Shown here in pieces: positions 17,706-27,399 of a DNA stretch of 64,000 nt. Position numbers and translations under genes: made by a program. The stretch lies in the NCBI GenBank assembly GCA_903875045.1, contig CAIQUS010000225.1, forward strand, positions 1-64,000, read 5' to 3'. The notes under the pieces are model-generated. The model saw only the letters and a program-made list of their open reading frames with translations, had not been told where the DNA came from and searched no databases. Source of the DNA: an uncultured Bacteroidales bacterium. GTDB taxonomy: Bacteria; Bacteroidota; Bacteroidia; Bacteroidales; FEN-979. Numbering within the stretch: the first letter of the stretch is position 1; each line of letters starts with the position of its first letter.

Positions 17706-20660
17706 TTAGGCAGGGTTATTTTTATAATACAAGTGGATATACCTCTCGGTCATCACCGGGTCACCGGCCATTAATTCAAATATTCCTTCCAGGGGGAGAT
17801 ACAGCGTATATCCTCCCTCAGAGCTGATAATGAGATGATCTGATGTTTGCCGCGAGGGTAATGAGGAGGTGTCGCCTGGTTCACGTAAACCCGTGATCAG
17901 ATTGATAAGGCGGATTTCATTCACCGGGGTAAAGAAATCGACATTCTTCAGCATCAGTACCTTTTCAAATATCAGAAGGTCGGAGCTGTTTTCTATGGAT
18001 TTGATTTTTAAAATGATCTCTGATAATCTTTTGTTGTTTTTGTTATCAAACAGGGTCATGGTCTCTTTGAAATATGGTCTGTCGGTTTTATAGAGGAGCC
18101 ATGCGGCAAGTTCAGCAAGGAGCGGGTCGGGGTTGACCATGTTTGCTGCCAGCAGTTCACTTGTCAGGGCGCGGTCATCTGCCTGGACTTTGTCAAGGAT
18201 GTCGATGGCACATGCCTTTGTCCAGCGGTTCACTTTTGAATAATCTTTGTTGATGATATCCTCAATCCTTTGAAACAATGGGAGTTTTTCCTGAGGGAAA
18301 CGGGTCGCGAAACGATTTAACCGGTCCTGGACCGAAAGATCTTCAAAAATCGGGATGAACAACTCCTTGATTTCCTCAGAAATGATCATGTCGCTGATTT
18401 CAAGGGCGTAGATTTTGGCGTTTGTATCCTTGCTCTCAATATGGCTGCGGATATGCCCGATGGTTTTTGAATCATACAGCAGGGAGAGCAGCAGGAATAC
18501 ATGCTCTTTTTTCTCTTCCATTTCCTGAAGAAGGGCCTCCTGAAGCCGCCGGGTTTCCATAACTCCTCTGATATCGGCCAGCGAGGCGAGGATCCAGGCG
18601 AGGATCTCAACCGTCTCTTCAATGGTTTGTTTGATGAAAGGGATTTCGGCCACGGAAGCACGGTATTCGAGGTTGCTCAGCGAAAGCAGTACCTGGAATC
18701 TGATGTCATGGTCGGGATGGTAAATCTTGTCGCGCAGGTATCTGGCAGCTGTTTCCCCTCCCACAGATTCATAAATCCGGATAATTTTCAGCTGAACCTG
18801 CCGGTTTGCATTACTTTTTTCGAAAAACCTGTCCAACTCCTTCAGAACAGGTGTCCCGATAATTTTCACAGCGATTTCTGCCGGATGAGAAAACTCCGGA
18901 ATACCCAGGTTCTCAATGATGGCGGGCCAAAGTTCGACCCTCCTGATTTTTCCGGAGGAGATGATGGCTGCTGTTTTAACGTCAGGATCCGGATCTTTCA
19001 TCAGGCTGATGAGGAGTTTATAGGTGATGTAACGGGCGGAAGTTCCCAGAAGCCGCGCCACCCGGAGTCTCTCAGAAACATCATCCGACCTGGCCATTTC
19101 CACCATGTGTTCGAATGTAAAGCCCTCGGCCTCTTCTTCATCAGATTTTCCTGAAATTCCCTCTTTTTTCAGGATGGCCGATATTTCAGGAGTGCTTTCG
19201 AGAAAAGCCTTCAGGCTGGCCGGTTCCGTTTTGTCAAACAGGTCAACAAACAGCCGGAATTGCCCGGGTTGGGCGCCGGCAAAGGTTTGCCTGATGAGTG
19301 CAACCATGGGATGTTCCTTATTCTGTTCCGGATTTTTGAGTTCGGTTAGCTTGGTTTTGAGCATATTGCGGTACTCTTCGTACATTTTAAAGGCGATCCA
19401 AATCCACAAAGCCAGAACAAGGATGAATAACCAGTTAAAATGAACCAGGTTGAAAGCAGGAATGGTTGAAAAGAGCAGGATAACCACGCCGGTGATCACG
19501 GTGCCCAGTGCCTTGGGAATACCCTCAATCTGGTTCTGAAAAGGGAGCCGCTGGTCGGTGGGTACCGGCTGGTAAAGCAATTGAAACGCAGGTTCGTACA
19601 AGGATCCCCGAACCGATCGTTCGAACAGCCGGGCAAGGACGATGAATGCGAAAAACATGCCCACGGCGCCATACATGGTACCAAATACTGCCGCCAGAAC
19701 GATGCTGAAGAGAAGCACGACCGGCAATGAAAGCAAACTGAGTTTCAATCCGAATTTATTTAAAAACCGCCCCGAGAGAAGTTTCAGCACCAACTCAAGG
19801 ATGGCCACTGAACCGAGGAAAATTCCAAGGAAACTGGCGATGGTCTCCGGATTATTGGCAAACTCTTTTTTTGTTTGTGCCAGAAACAGAAAATCGACAA
19901 AAAGGTATCCGAAGATGGGCAACAGCGCCATCAGGGAAATCATAAGGAAGTAGGGCTTTTTAAGAAGGTTCCAGTAGTTCCACTCTGACTTTTCGGTAGT
20001 TTGTACCGGTTTGGGGGAGGTTATTCCGGCATGCAGCTGATCTTTGAATGTTCTGAAAATGATGAATACCAGCACAAGACAGATAAAGAGTGAAAACGAT
20101 GCGAGAAAGAGGAGGTCAGGCGCTTTTAAAAATCGCAGGATCAGTGGAATGGAAAAATAGCCGATGATGATGGAGATGACTTCCCCGATACTGATCAGCC
20201 CAAAAATCCTTTTACCCTGCCGGATGTTGAATAGCCTGCCGGCCATTCCCCAGAAATTGACAAGTGTGATATAGACCATTACCCGCACCCAGGTGTACAT
20301 CAAAAAGGCGAGCCAGGTGGTGTCGTAAGCCCAAACCCCTGTGCTGATGGCCAGCACACTGATAAAAACAAAAAGAAACTTGACGGTAACCTGGCTGTAT
20401 AAACTAAGTTTTCTATCGATCTGTGAGAAAATCCACCAGGCACAATAAACCACCACCCCTGACGCGATAAAGGAGACAGGGATCATTTTTGAAGGGAAAT
20501 GCTTGAGGAAAATGGCATTGGATGCCGCGAAATAGAAGGTCAGCGACAATCCGATGAAAAACGAAAACACCATCAGCAGAAGCACAGGTTTGAGCTCCTC
20601 TGTGCGGATGTTCAGTATTTTCGTGGCCCAATGGTTTTCTCTCATGGATGCAGCAGTCAT
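17706..20660 (-). CDS. MFS/nucleotide-translocase-like membrane protein fused to HEAT repeats
   Basis: A 984-residue fusion. Residues 20-440 contain about 12 hydrophobic helices like MFS or ATP/ADP-translocase (NTT-like) carriers. Residues from about 530 to 900 form HEAT-type helical repeats (for example SLMKDPDPDVKTAAIISSGKI and ARYLRDKIYHPDHDIRFQVLLSLSNL). The last 30 residues form a short strand-rich tail. Such fusions occur in Bacteroidetes, but their substrate is unknown. The start ATG overlaps the end of the formyltransferase gene by 4 bp (ATGA), so the two are translationally coupled. The HEAT part may dock the neighbouring signalling proteins, by inference. Confidence 0.78.
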   Translation of the reverse strand: MTAASMRENHWATKILNIRTEELKPVLLLMVFSFFIGLSLTFYFAASNAIFLKHFPSKMIPVSFIASGVVVYCAWWIFSQIDRKLSLYSQVTVKFLFVFISVLAISTGVWAYDTTWLAFLMYTWVRVMVYITLVNFWGMAGRLFNIRQGKRIFGLISIGEVISIIIGYFSIPLILRFLKAPDLLFLASFSLFICLVLVFIIFRTFKDQLHAGITSPKPVQTTEKSEWNYWNLLKKPYFLMISLMALLPIFGYLFVDFLFLAQTKKEFANNPETIASFLGIFLGSVAILELVLKLLSGRFLNKFGLKLSLLSLPVVLLFSIVLAAVFGTMYGAVGMFFAFIVLARLFERSVRGSLYEPAFQLLYQPVPTDQRLPFQNQIEGIPKALGTVITGVVILLFSTIPAFNLVHFNWLFILVLALWIWIAFKMYEEYRNMLKTKLTELKNPEQNKEHPMVALIRQTFAGAQPGQFRLFVDLFDKTEPASLKAFLESTPEISAILKKEGISGKSDEEEAEGFTFEHMVEMARSDDVSERLRVARLLGTSARYITYKLLISLMKDPDPDVKTAAIISSGKIRRVELWPAIIENLGIPEFSHPAEIAVKIIGTPVLKELDRFFEKSNANRQVQLKIIRIYESVGGETAARYLRDKIYHPDHDIRFQVLLSLSNLEYRASVAEIPFIKQTIEETVEILAWILASLADIRGVMETRRLQEALLQEMEEKKEHVFLLLSLLYDSKTIGHIRSHIESKDTNAKIYALEISDMIISEEIKELFIPIFEDLSVQDRLNRFATRFPQEKLPLFQRIEDIINKDYSKVNRWTKACAIDILDKVQADDRALTSELLAANMVNPDPLLAELAAWLLYKTDRPYFKETMTLFDNKNNKRLSEIILKIKSIENSSDLLIFEKVLMLKNVDFFTPVNEIRLINLITGLREPGDTSSLPSRQTSDHLIISSEGGYTLYLPLEGIFELMAGDPVMTERYIHLYYKNNPA

Positions 20661-21535
20661 TTTGAAAGTAAGGGATGGTGGGGAAGCTCATACATCTCGT
20701 TCAGGTCATTTGTTGCAGGTGCCATCAGCTTTTGTTTGATCTCTTCAGGCAGTTTTGCATCAAAATCAATCCACTCAAGCGGCCCCGTTTTACCTCCGGC
20801 TTTGTGATGAATAATATCGGAAATCAGTTGTACGCTCATCCAACTGCCCACACTGGTTATTTTTTCGAGCAGCGTAAGCAGGCTGACCGGATAGGTTCCG
20901 TCATCCAGACAGATGTTAACGGGCGGTGAAACCCCGACAACAGGGCCCATGTCGATCAGCTCGGTAATCTGATGGATCACCAGGGGTGATGTTTTCAAGC
21001 CATTGCGAATGGCATTCTGAAAAGGCTGGGTACCTGCACCGATATGCTTTGGAAGGTCGGAGGGGTGAAGGTTATATGCCCCCATGGCGGGAGGGCCGAA
21101 AAGGCTGGAGTCAAGTTTTTGCCCGAAGCAAAACATCAGGAGAACCCCTGGGTTCCAGGATTGATAAATGTTGCGGAAATAATCTGTTTTCACCGCACCG
21201 GTATAACAAGGAATACCAAGTGTCATGCAGGAACTGATGATCTTGTTCTTCAGTTCACCTCTCTGGGAGGGGTCATATTGGCTCCAGATTCTCTTTTTCA
21301 GCGAAATACGGGCATTAGGATCCACAGGGTCGTCGGTAGCCACGCCGATGATGTTTAAAAGGCCGGGAAATTTTTGTTCAAACCGGGCCAGGTTCCATAA
21401 AACACGATCGCCACAGTTGCAACTGATAAAAAGAACGACCCTCAGTCCGTTCCCTCCATTCAGTTTCTGAATGACCGGTTCATAATAATCACCCCAGAGA
21501 GATGCTTCATTCGTGATTTTCTTAAATTCTGCCAT
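20657..21535 (-). CDS. Formyltransferase-family protein
   Basis: A 292-residue protein related to methionyl-tRNA formyltransferase, GART and sugar formyltransferases. The catalytic triad of the fold is visible as N155, H157 (NLHPSDLP) and D195 (TELIDMGPV). The N-terminal part (RVVLFISCNCGDRVLWNLARF) fits the nucleotide-like formyl-donor fold. It is not a housekeeping Fmt, since the C-terminal tRNA-binding domain is missing. Its place between a TonB-dependent receptor (13 bp upstream) and the MFS-HEAT gene (4-bp overlap) suggests modification of a transported or secreted small molecule, but no substrate can be named. Confidence 0.75.
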   Translation of the reverse strand: MAEFKKITNEASLWGDYYEPVIQKLNGGNGLRVVLFISCNCGDRVLWNLARFEQKFPGLLNIIGVATDDPVDPNARISLKKRIWSQYDPSQRGELKNKIISSCMTLGIPCYTGAVKTDYFRNIYQSWNPGVLLMFCFGQKLDSSLFGPPAMGAYNLHPSDLPKHIGAGTQPFQNAIRNGLKTSPLVIHQITELIDMGPVVGVSPPVNICLDDGTYPVSLLTLLEKITSVGSWMSVQLISDIIHHKAGGKTGPLEWIDFDAKLPEEIKQKLMAPATNDLNEMYELPHHPLLSK

Positions 21536-21548
21536 TCAACAAGGTCTG

Positions 21549-24155
21549 TTAGAAATCGTAGGATAATTTGAGTAAAAAATGTCGTCCGCGCTGCAGGATG
21601 GAGGTTGGTCCGTTGATCCCGTCGGCGGCCTTTGTTCCGGGGTGAAAATAATTGGTGTTCAGAATGTTGTTGCAGGTTACCTGGAAACCAAGCCCAGGTA
21701 CGATTTTTTTATTTGAGTAACTGACAGCGCCATTCAGGATCGCAGTAGTGGGAAAGGTTTCAAAATTCAACGGCACAGTCGTTCCTTCGCCAGTTGGCCG
21801 GTTGCCGACAAAGTTGAGACGAAGGTTGACATCCAGCTGGTCGAAGAAAACTTTGTCGGCACCTATGTTAAACTGGTGGCTTGAGATATCTCCCACACGG
21901 TTGTCAACCTGCCCTGTTTCACCATAGGTTTGGCGGGGATCGCAAAACGTGTAGTTGAAATAGGCTGAGAAAGTCTCAATCTGGTAATTGGCATTGGCCA
22001 TAATTCCGGTGATAATAAGTTTCCCGATGTTCTGATTCTGAAGTTTTCCGGTAACAGGGTCCAGTTTAACTGTCCCAACCACATTGTCGATATATTCGCG
22101 GTAACAGGTGATGTCGGTGTGAAATTGCTTGTTCAGTCTGAATCCTGCGCTCAATTCGATATTTTGAATGTTCTCCGTTTTTAAGGTCGGATTTGGGATC
22201 CGGTTGCCGACGGCCGAATATTTTGTCCAGTTCGATACATTCATGATCCCTCGGGAGTAGATGGCCTTGAAGGTGAACTTTCCGGGGGAGTAAACAAAAG
22301 CCAGGCGAGGACTTAATTCGCTCCCGAAGCCGTCATTGTCGCGTACCTGGTTATAGTCGTAGCGAAGTCCGAAAGTGATCTTGAGTTTGCGGAATGCCTG
22401 GAAGGTACCCTGGCTGTAAACGCCGATATCCCACACGTTGAATTCATTTCCCCCTTTCGGAGATGGCATGATCACTGCTGAGTCCTGGGGGGTTGGGCTG
22501 AGGCTCGTATAATAGGCCCCCTGCAGGGTGCTGTTTCTCAACTCGAAACCCGACACCAGATCGAACCTCGACACCGGCCGGTAAATCACCTTGAATTCTG
22601 AACGAAGCTGTTTGGAGAGCTCAAACATATACATGGTAACCCAGTCAGGTGCAATGTTTTTTACCAGGTCGGTGAGTTTTTTATTTCCCCGGGCATAATT
22701 TGAAACCGCAACGAAACTTGTTTCATCCGATACCGCATGGATCCGGTAGGTTGTTAAATTGGAGAAGAACACTTTTTCACTGATCTGGTTTTCATATTTT
22801 GCAAAGAAATAACTCAGTTGGGGGATCCAGTTAAAACCGTTGTCGGAACCGGCCACATACATATCGGTATATTGGGTTAGCCCGCCCCTGCTGTATTTCC
22901 ATGTTTGAAACCCTACGGTGAAGTTCCCGATTTTAATTTTTCCGTTGAGTAGCCAGGAGTTGGTTTGGTTCGAAAAACCGACCTTATGGCCTTTCACGAT
23001 CTGGTCATAAGCCGATTTGTCGAGATCCCTGGCGGTTTCGGCCCCGAGAGGTGATAGGGTGAGTTGATTCGAATCGGCGGAAAGGGTGTAATAGGGGCTG
23101 GTAAACGGGAGTTTGTTCAGGGTCAGGTACTTCCCGGCACCATTCGAAATGTCAAGTATTTTATTGTAATCCACGGTGTTGTAACCATCCGGGTTATAAT
23201 CAAAATAGGATTGGCTTGAGATGTCCATTTCATCAGAATGGTAAAGCCGTCCGGTGAGGGTAAACGACATGTTGCGTTTTTTTCCGGAGATGCTCAGGTC
23301 AACTGTTGCTGTTTTATAGGTGCCATATTCGACATTGGCACTGATACCGATGTTCTTTCCCGGTTTGATGGCATCGGCAGAGTTCTGCATGATCACATTG
23401 ATCACACCGGCAAAGGCATTGGGCCCGTACATGGTGGAGGCTGGTCCGTAGATGATTTCAACCCTTTCAATATTAGACAGCGGATATTGACGGTCAATGT
23501 AGGCCCAGTTGGTCCAGAGGTCGTTTTCTTCAATGCCGTCGAATAAAAGGAGGGTCTTTTCTGTGTTATTCTGGCGGAAACCTCTTTGGTACACGTTTGC
23601 ATATTCAGGGCCGTAAAACAAAGTCAGGTCAAAACCGGGAACATCTTTCAGCAGCTCAACCAGGTCGTTATAACCCCGTTTCTGAATATCCTCGCGGCTG
23701 ATAACCACAATGGTGGCAGGGGCTTCATAGATCGATTCAGCCTTTTTTGAAACGGAAGTAACCACTTTGGTGCCCCCGGTAAGTCGGAGGTTGTTCACCA
23801 TCTGGATAAATGACGGAGGATCAAAGAGATTTGCTTCGTATGTCGGGTTGATCTGTAAAAGAAACGAGGTAACCCTGGCAGCCTGGTCGGCGGAATCAGT
23901 GGCAAGATAGGTCATGGCCAGCAGACGGTAAGCCTCCACCTTTTGTTTTTCGTTGAACCCGTGGCTAACGCATTGTTCCAGGGAGCTGATGACCTCTGTG
24001 AATTTTCCGATCTGGTAGGATTTCCAGGCTTCTTTGAGGGTGACATCGCTGCATTCCTGGGAATGACCGGAAAAAGGCAGGATGAACACCAAAAGCGGGA
24101 GAAGGAGAAGCACCCGGAAAACGAACCTTTGAGAATAAATCTGATGCATATTCAA
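21549..24155 (-). CDS. TonB-dependent receptor with N-terminal TPR-like segment
   Basis: An 868-residue outer-membrane receptor. A signal peptide (to about SGHSQ) is followed by about 90 residues of TPR-like helices with two cysteines (residues 35-120, KSYQIGKFTEVISSLEQCV). The plug domain (about 135-265) has typical blocks PATIVVISREDIQKRGY, IERVEIIYGPASTMYGPNAFAGVINVI. A 22-strand barrel follows, ending in HFLLKLSYDF with the terminal aromatic. There is no SusD-like partner, so glycan uptake is less likely than siderophore, cofactor or peptide uptake. It begins 26 bp after the WD40-STAND gene in the same operon. Confidence 0.9.
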   Translation of the reverse strand: MNMHQIYSQRFVFRVLLLLPLLVFILPFSGHSQECSDVTLKEAWKSYQIGKFTEVISSLEQCVSHGFNEKQKVEAYRLLAMTYLATDSADQAARVTSFLLQINPTYEANLFDPPSFIQMVNNLRLTGGTKVVTSVSKKAESIYEAPATIVVISREDIQKRGYNDLVELLKDVPGFDLTLFYGPEYANVYQRGFRQNNTEKTLLLFDGIEENDLWTNWAYIDRQYPLSNIERVEIIYGPASTMYGPNAFAGVINVIMQNSADAIKPGKNIGISANVEYGTYKTATVDLSISGKKRNMSFTLTGRLYHSDEMDISSQSYFDYNPDGYNTVDYNKILDISNGAGKYLTLNKLPFTSPYYTLSADSNQLTLSPLGAETARDLDKSAYDQIVKGHKVGFSNQTNSWLLNGKIKIGNFTVGFQTWKYSRGGLTQYTDMYVAGSDNGFNWIPQLSYFFAKYENQISEKVFFSNLTTYRIHAVSDETSFVAVSNYARGNKKLTDLVKNIAPDWVTMYMFELSKQLRSEFKVIYRPVSRFDLVSGFELRNSTLQGAYYTSLSPTPQDSAVIMPSPKGGNEFNVWDIGVYSQGTFQAFRKLKITFGLRYDYNQVRDNDGFGSELSPRLAFVYSPGKFTFKAIYSRGIMNVSNWTKYSAVGNRIPNPTLKTENIQNIELSAGFRLNKQFHTDITCYREYIDNVVGTVKLDPVTGKLQNQNIGKLIITGIMANANYQIETFSAYFNYTFCDPRQTYGETGQVDNRVGDISSHQFNIGADKVFFDQLDVNLRLNFVGNRPTGEGTTVPLNFETFPTTAILNGAVSYSNKKIVPGLGFQVTCNNILNTNYFHPGTKAADGINGPTSILQRGRHFLLKLSYDF

Positions 24156-24181
24156 GTTGTTTGTTTGAAAACTCGATCTGT

Positions 24182-27100
24182 TCAGGGAAGATCAGCCCGG
24201 GTTTTTTGATAGGGTATGTCGCCTCCAACCATTTTTTTCCACTCTTCAATGGTCATATTGCGCGTTAATTTTTTCCTGAGGTTGCCGGCCATCATGGAAT
24301 TTTCGGTAGATACGACCCTGATGGTTTTATCGGCACTGCATGAAATCAGCTGTTTGCCATCAGGTGTGAAAAGAAGGTCGTACACCCACAATTCATGGTC
24401 TTCAATCGAAATAGGCTTTAAATCGTGTGAGGGGAACCCGGCCAGTTTGATGGTGCGGTCGTAACTTGATGAAGCCAGTTCATCTCCCTGCTGGTTGAAT
24501 GCCAATGCGGTAACTCCTGAAGCATGCCGCCCCAGGATTTCAAATGGTTTGGCGCCTGGATCCGACATGTTCCACACTTTGATACTCCCGTTGTCGAGGC
24601 CTGCCGCAAGCAACTTTCCATCGGGCGTAAAGGTAGTTGAAAGTACTGCAATACCTGAAGTGGCCAGTATCACAGGAGAGGCAGCTTTGCCGTTGAGATG
24701 AATCACTTTTACAGCGCCGTTTCCAGTACAATATGCCAGCCAGTTGCCATCGGAACTGAAAGTTACACCATTTATCTTCCCGGAAACTGAGTCGGCGACC
24801 GATCTGGTAAACTGATCATTTTCATATTTCCACAGGATGAGTTTTCCGTCAGAGCCGGCCGAAGCAAACAGATCTTTTGCAGGATTGACAGCCAGCTCGT
24901 TGATCACCGCAGTGTGTCCGCGAACAATTTGCGGAATGCTTTTCGGTGAACCTGGTTTCCAGATAATCAGATCGCCGGTGGTTGTGCCAGACAGGAGCCA
25001 GCGTTCGTCGCGGGTCAGACCCAGGGAACGCAACACCCCGTGGGAAGCTTTTGGCATGGCGAATTGCAGCGGTGGCAGATGAGGTGCATTCAGGTTCCAC
25101 TGTAGCATTTTGTCATCATCTCCGCAAGAAAAAAGGGTCTTTCCGGCCTTTGCAAGCACCATCGATCGCACTCCGTCGCCATGCCCCCGAAGGATATCCT
25201 GATCATTTGAAATAGCCGATAATGCATCATAAATCACGGGATCGTTCTGTAAACCACCGTTTTCTTTATTGATCTGGAAAGATTCGACGGCCAGTAACCC
25301 GGGCAATTCGTCTTTTACGGTGAGAAATAACTGGCTGGCCTGGATCGCCATGGAACGGGCGATGGCCAGCAGTCGCAACCGTTGGGTGTTTTTTTCCGAT
25401 TCCTCGGCTTTTATCCGTTCATTGTCGGCGATGAGTTTTTGTGCGATGGCTTCCTTGCGCTGAGACTGAGCCTCGTCGCGGGCGACCAGGGCCTCTCCCT
25501 TCGCTTCATCCGCTTTCTTTTTCTGTTGTACGGCAGCTGTGGTTTGCTCCTGGGCAATGACTTGTTGTTTTACGGCATACTGCCTTTGCTGCTCTGCAAT
25601 TATCTCCTGCTGCTCGGCGATTTGCTGCTGCTGATCCGATATCTTTTTCTGAACAATGGCCTCTTTGCGCTGTTCTTCCATTCCCTTGCGCTCGGAAACA
25701 GCCAGTTTTTCCTTTTCAAGGGCCACCTTACGACTGGCCTCTGCTTTAAACCTAAGATTCAGGGAAATCACCAGGAAAAGAATAGATATGACCGATGCGA
25801 TACCAAGCACGATGGCCGATGTTCGGGCTTGTTGAAGGTTACGCTTTTGCTGTTTTTCTTTTTTTGACAACTCCAGCTCATTCTGTTTTTTGCTGTATTG
25901 TAAAAAAGTGATGGCGCGATCGAATGCCGGATCATACCTCATCGCCCAGGTGGCATTGGGTTTGGTCTGATCCTTCCACTGCAGCGCGAGTTGTAGTTCA
26001 GGATTGATCCATAATCCTGTTTTTCCCTCCTGATAGAGTTCCGCTGATTTAGAAAGCCGAAGGTACAATTCAGCCGACCGGCTCTCTTCCTCAACCCATT
26101 TCCGAAGCCTGGTCCAGACCCGCATGATACTCTCATGCGAAATATCGATCATGGAATCAGGTTCGAGTTCAACATTGGCCGATGGCATGAGAAAAGCACA
26201 ACCCGGTTTTCTGAAGCAATCGATCACTTTCACAATATCTTCCGTTCGTGTTTCTGCCAGCGTCACAATATCATTCAACCTGGTTGGCCGTCGTGTTCCG
26301 CGGCTTTCCCTGGTTATATCTGTGAGCGCTTTAAACAATTTTTCAGCAATGTATTTGTTTTTTTCATCCCTGAGTTCAGCATAAATCTCTTCAAGGTGAA
26401 CGGAAAGTGCTTCTTTCATCGTGCCGATGGCGGTATAATGTTCCAACCCGATGGGCTGTTCCCCTATTCTGTTCAGGGTCCAGAAATCCCAGGTCCGCAT
26501 CATGGCATGCTGCATGATTGGCAATTGATCGGGGTCGTCCCCAACGTCATTTAACAGACATTCCACCAGTTCATCGGTGATCGTACAACCTTTTATCTTT
26601 ACAGGTCCGGTAATTGCGAGGCGCCTTTCCTCATTGTTCATCCTGGGAACCAGGTAATATCCCTTGTTGATCACCTCGCTAAGACCCCTGAATTCCGTAC
26701 ACTCATCCAGGAAATCGGTTCTCATGGATAGTATGATGTAAACCGGGACTGTGGTCTGTGCGATGGCCGTGAGTATAAGTTCAACGAATGCCGAGGTTTC
26801 GACAACGGTGTTCAGTGAAGCCATGCTTTTCTGAAACCTGAACAACTCTTCAAACTGGTCAATGATGATTAACCTTGAGTTGTCAACCGGGTTGTCGAGG
26901 GTGTTTAAAATATTCAGCAATCCATGATTCCCGGAACGAAGCACGGATACAATTTCATCGGCATTCAGACGATCGTTGGCCAGGGATTCGGCAAGGTTCC
27001 TGATCGGATCACTTGAAGGACGGAAAACACTTACTTTCCAGTTGGTGTGGAGGTGGTCCGTTTTATGTTTGACCAGGGCAGGAATCACACCGGCTTTGAT

Positions 27101-27274
27101 CAGGGAGGATTTACCACAACCAGATGATCCTACAATAGCCAGGAACCTTGTCTGAACCATTTTATCAATGAGTTCATTGACCTGTTGTTCCCTGCCAAAA
27201 AAGAGTTCATCCTCATGAATTTCGTAACTCCGGATACCTGGAAATGGGTTTTCGTGAAGGAGTGGTGGTGCCAT
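24182..27274 (-). CDS. nSTAND1-type NTPase with TM segment and C-terminal WD40 propeller
   Basis: The start chosen at 27274 (MAPPLLHENPFPG) gives 1030 residues; a 15-residue longer form is possible. The N-terminal STAND NTPase begins NPFPGIRSY with FFGRE, Walker A GSSGCGKSS (49-57) and Walker B LIIIDQFEELF (135-145). Near residue 500 lies a TM helix (LGIASVISILFLVISLNL), followed by a long Gln/Lys/Glu-rich coiled coil. The C-terminal 330 residues hold about six to seven WD40 blades (for example GHTAVINELAV...DGKLILWKY). Related proteins act as ligand-gated signalling scaffolds. It is the first gene of the leftward operon, divergent from a histidine kinase. No effector domain of a defence type is visible. 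Confidence 0.88.
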   Translation of the reverse strand: MAPPLLHENPFPGIRSYEIHEDELFFGREQQVNELIDKMVQTRFLAIVGSSGCGKSSLIKAGVIPALVKHKTDHLHTNWKVSVFRPSSDPIRNLAESLANDRLNADEIVSVLRSGNHGLLNILNTLDNPVDNSRLIIIDQFEELFRFQKSMASLNTVVETSAFVELILTAIAQTTVPVYIILSMRTDFLDECTEFRGLSEVINKGYYLVPRMNNEERRLAITGPVKIKGCTITDELVECLLNDVGDDPDQLPIMQHAMMRTWDFWTLNRIGEQPIGLEHYTAIGTMKEALSVHLEEIYAELRDEKNKYIAEKLFKALTDITRESRGTRRPTRLNDIVTLAETRTEDIVKVIDCFRKPGCAFLMPSANVELEPDSMIDISHESIMRVWTRLRKWVEEESRSAELYLRLSKSAELYQEGKTGLWINPELQLALQWKDQTKPNATWAMRYDPAFDRAITFLQYSKKQNELELSKKEKQQKRNLQQARTSAIVLGIASVISILFLVISLNLRFKAEASRKVALEKEKLAVSERKGMEEQRKEAIVQKKISDQQQQIAEQQEIIAEQQRQYAVKQQVIAQEQTTAAVQQKKKADEAKGEALVARDEAQSQRKEAIAQKLIADNERIKAEESEKNTQRLRLLAIARSMAIQASQLFLTVKDELPGLLAVESFQINKENGGLQNDPVIYDALSAISNDQDILRGHGDGVRSMVLAKAGKTLFSCGDDDKMLQWNLNAPHLPPLQFAMPKASHGVLRSLGLTRDERWLLSGTTTGDLIIWKPGSPKSIPQIVRGHTAVINELAVNPAKDLFASAGSDGKLILWKYENDQFTRSVADSVSGKINGVTFSSDGNWLAYCTGNGAVKVIHLNGKAASPVILATSGIAVLSTTFTPDGKLLAAGLDNGSIKVWNMSDPGAKPFEILGRHASGVTALAFNQQGDELASSSYDRTIKLAGFPSHDLKPISIEDHELWVYDLLFTPDGKQLISCSADKTIRVVSTENSMMAGNLRKKLTRNMTIEEWKKMVGGDIPYQKTRADLP

Positions 27275-27301
27275 GGATGTTTTGAGAAATAGATTTTTTA
27301 A

Positions 27302-27309
27302 CAAATTTA
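27302..27309 (-). promoter_or_regulatory. Candidate -7 box for the leftward operon
   Basis: On the minus strand this reads TAAATTTG, matching the Bacteroidetes -7 consensus TAnnTTTG, 28 bp before the chosen start of the STAND gene. No good -33 TTTG is found at the expected spacing. A near match, TACTTTTA at about 27375-27382, faces right toward the kinase gene. The 125-bp interval is therefore a plausible shared control region. Confidence 0.4.
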
Positions 27310-27399
27310 GGATAATCATGGATTAATTATAAAAAACTTTCACAAAAACCTTCATCCAAACTGAAAATCTCCTACTTTTATCCTCTGTAAATCCGGGAT

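Noticed and set aside
18501-19154. 217-codon plus-strand frame
   Set aside because: Fully antisense to the HEAT-repeat region of the MFS-HEAT gene, with no domain.
24182-27274. WD40-STAND gene as an Avs-type anti-phage gene
   Set aside because: No nuclease, TIR or other killing effector is visible; it has a TM segment and sits in an operon with a TonB receptor, so signalling or transport is more likely.
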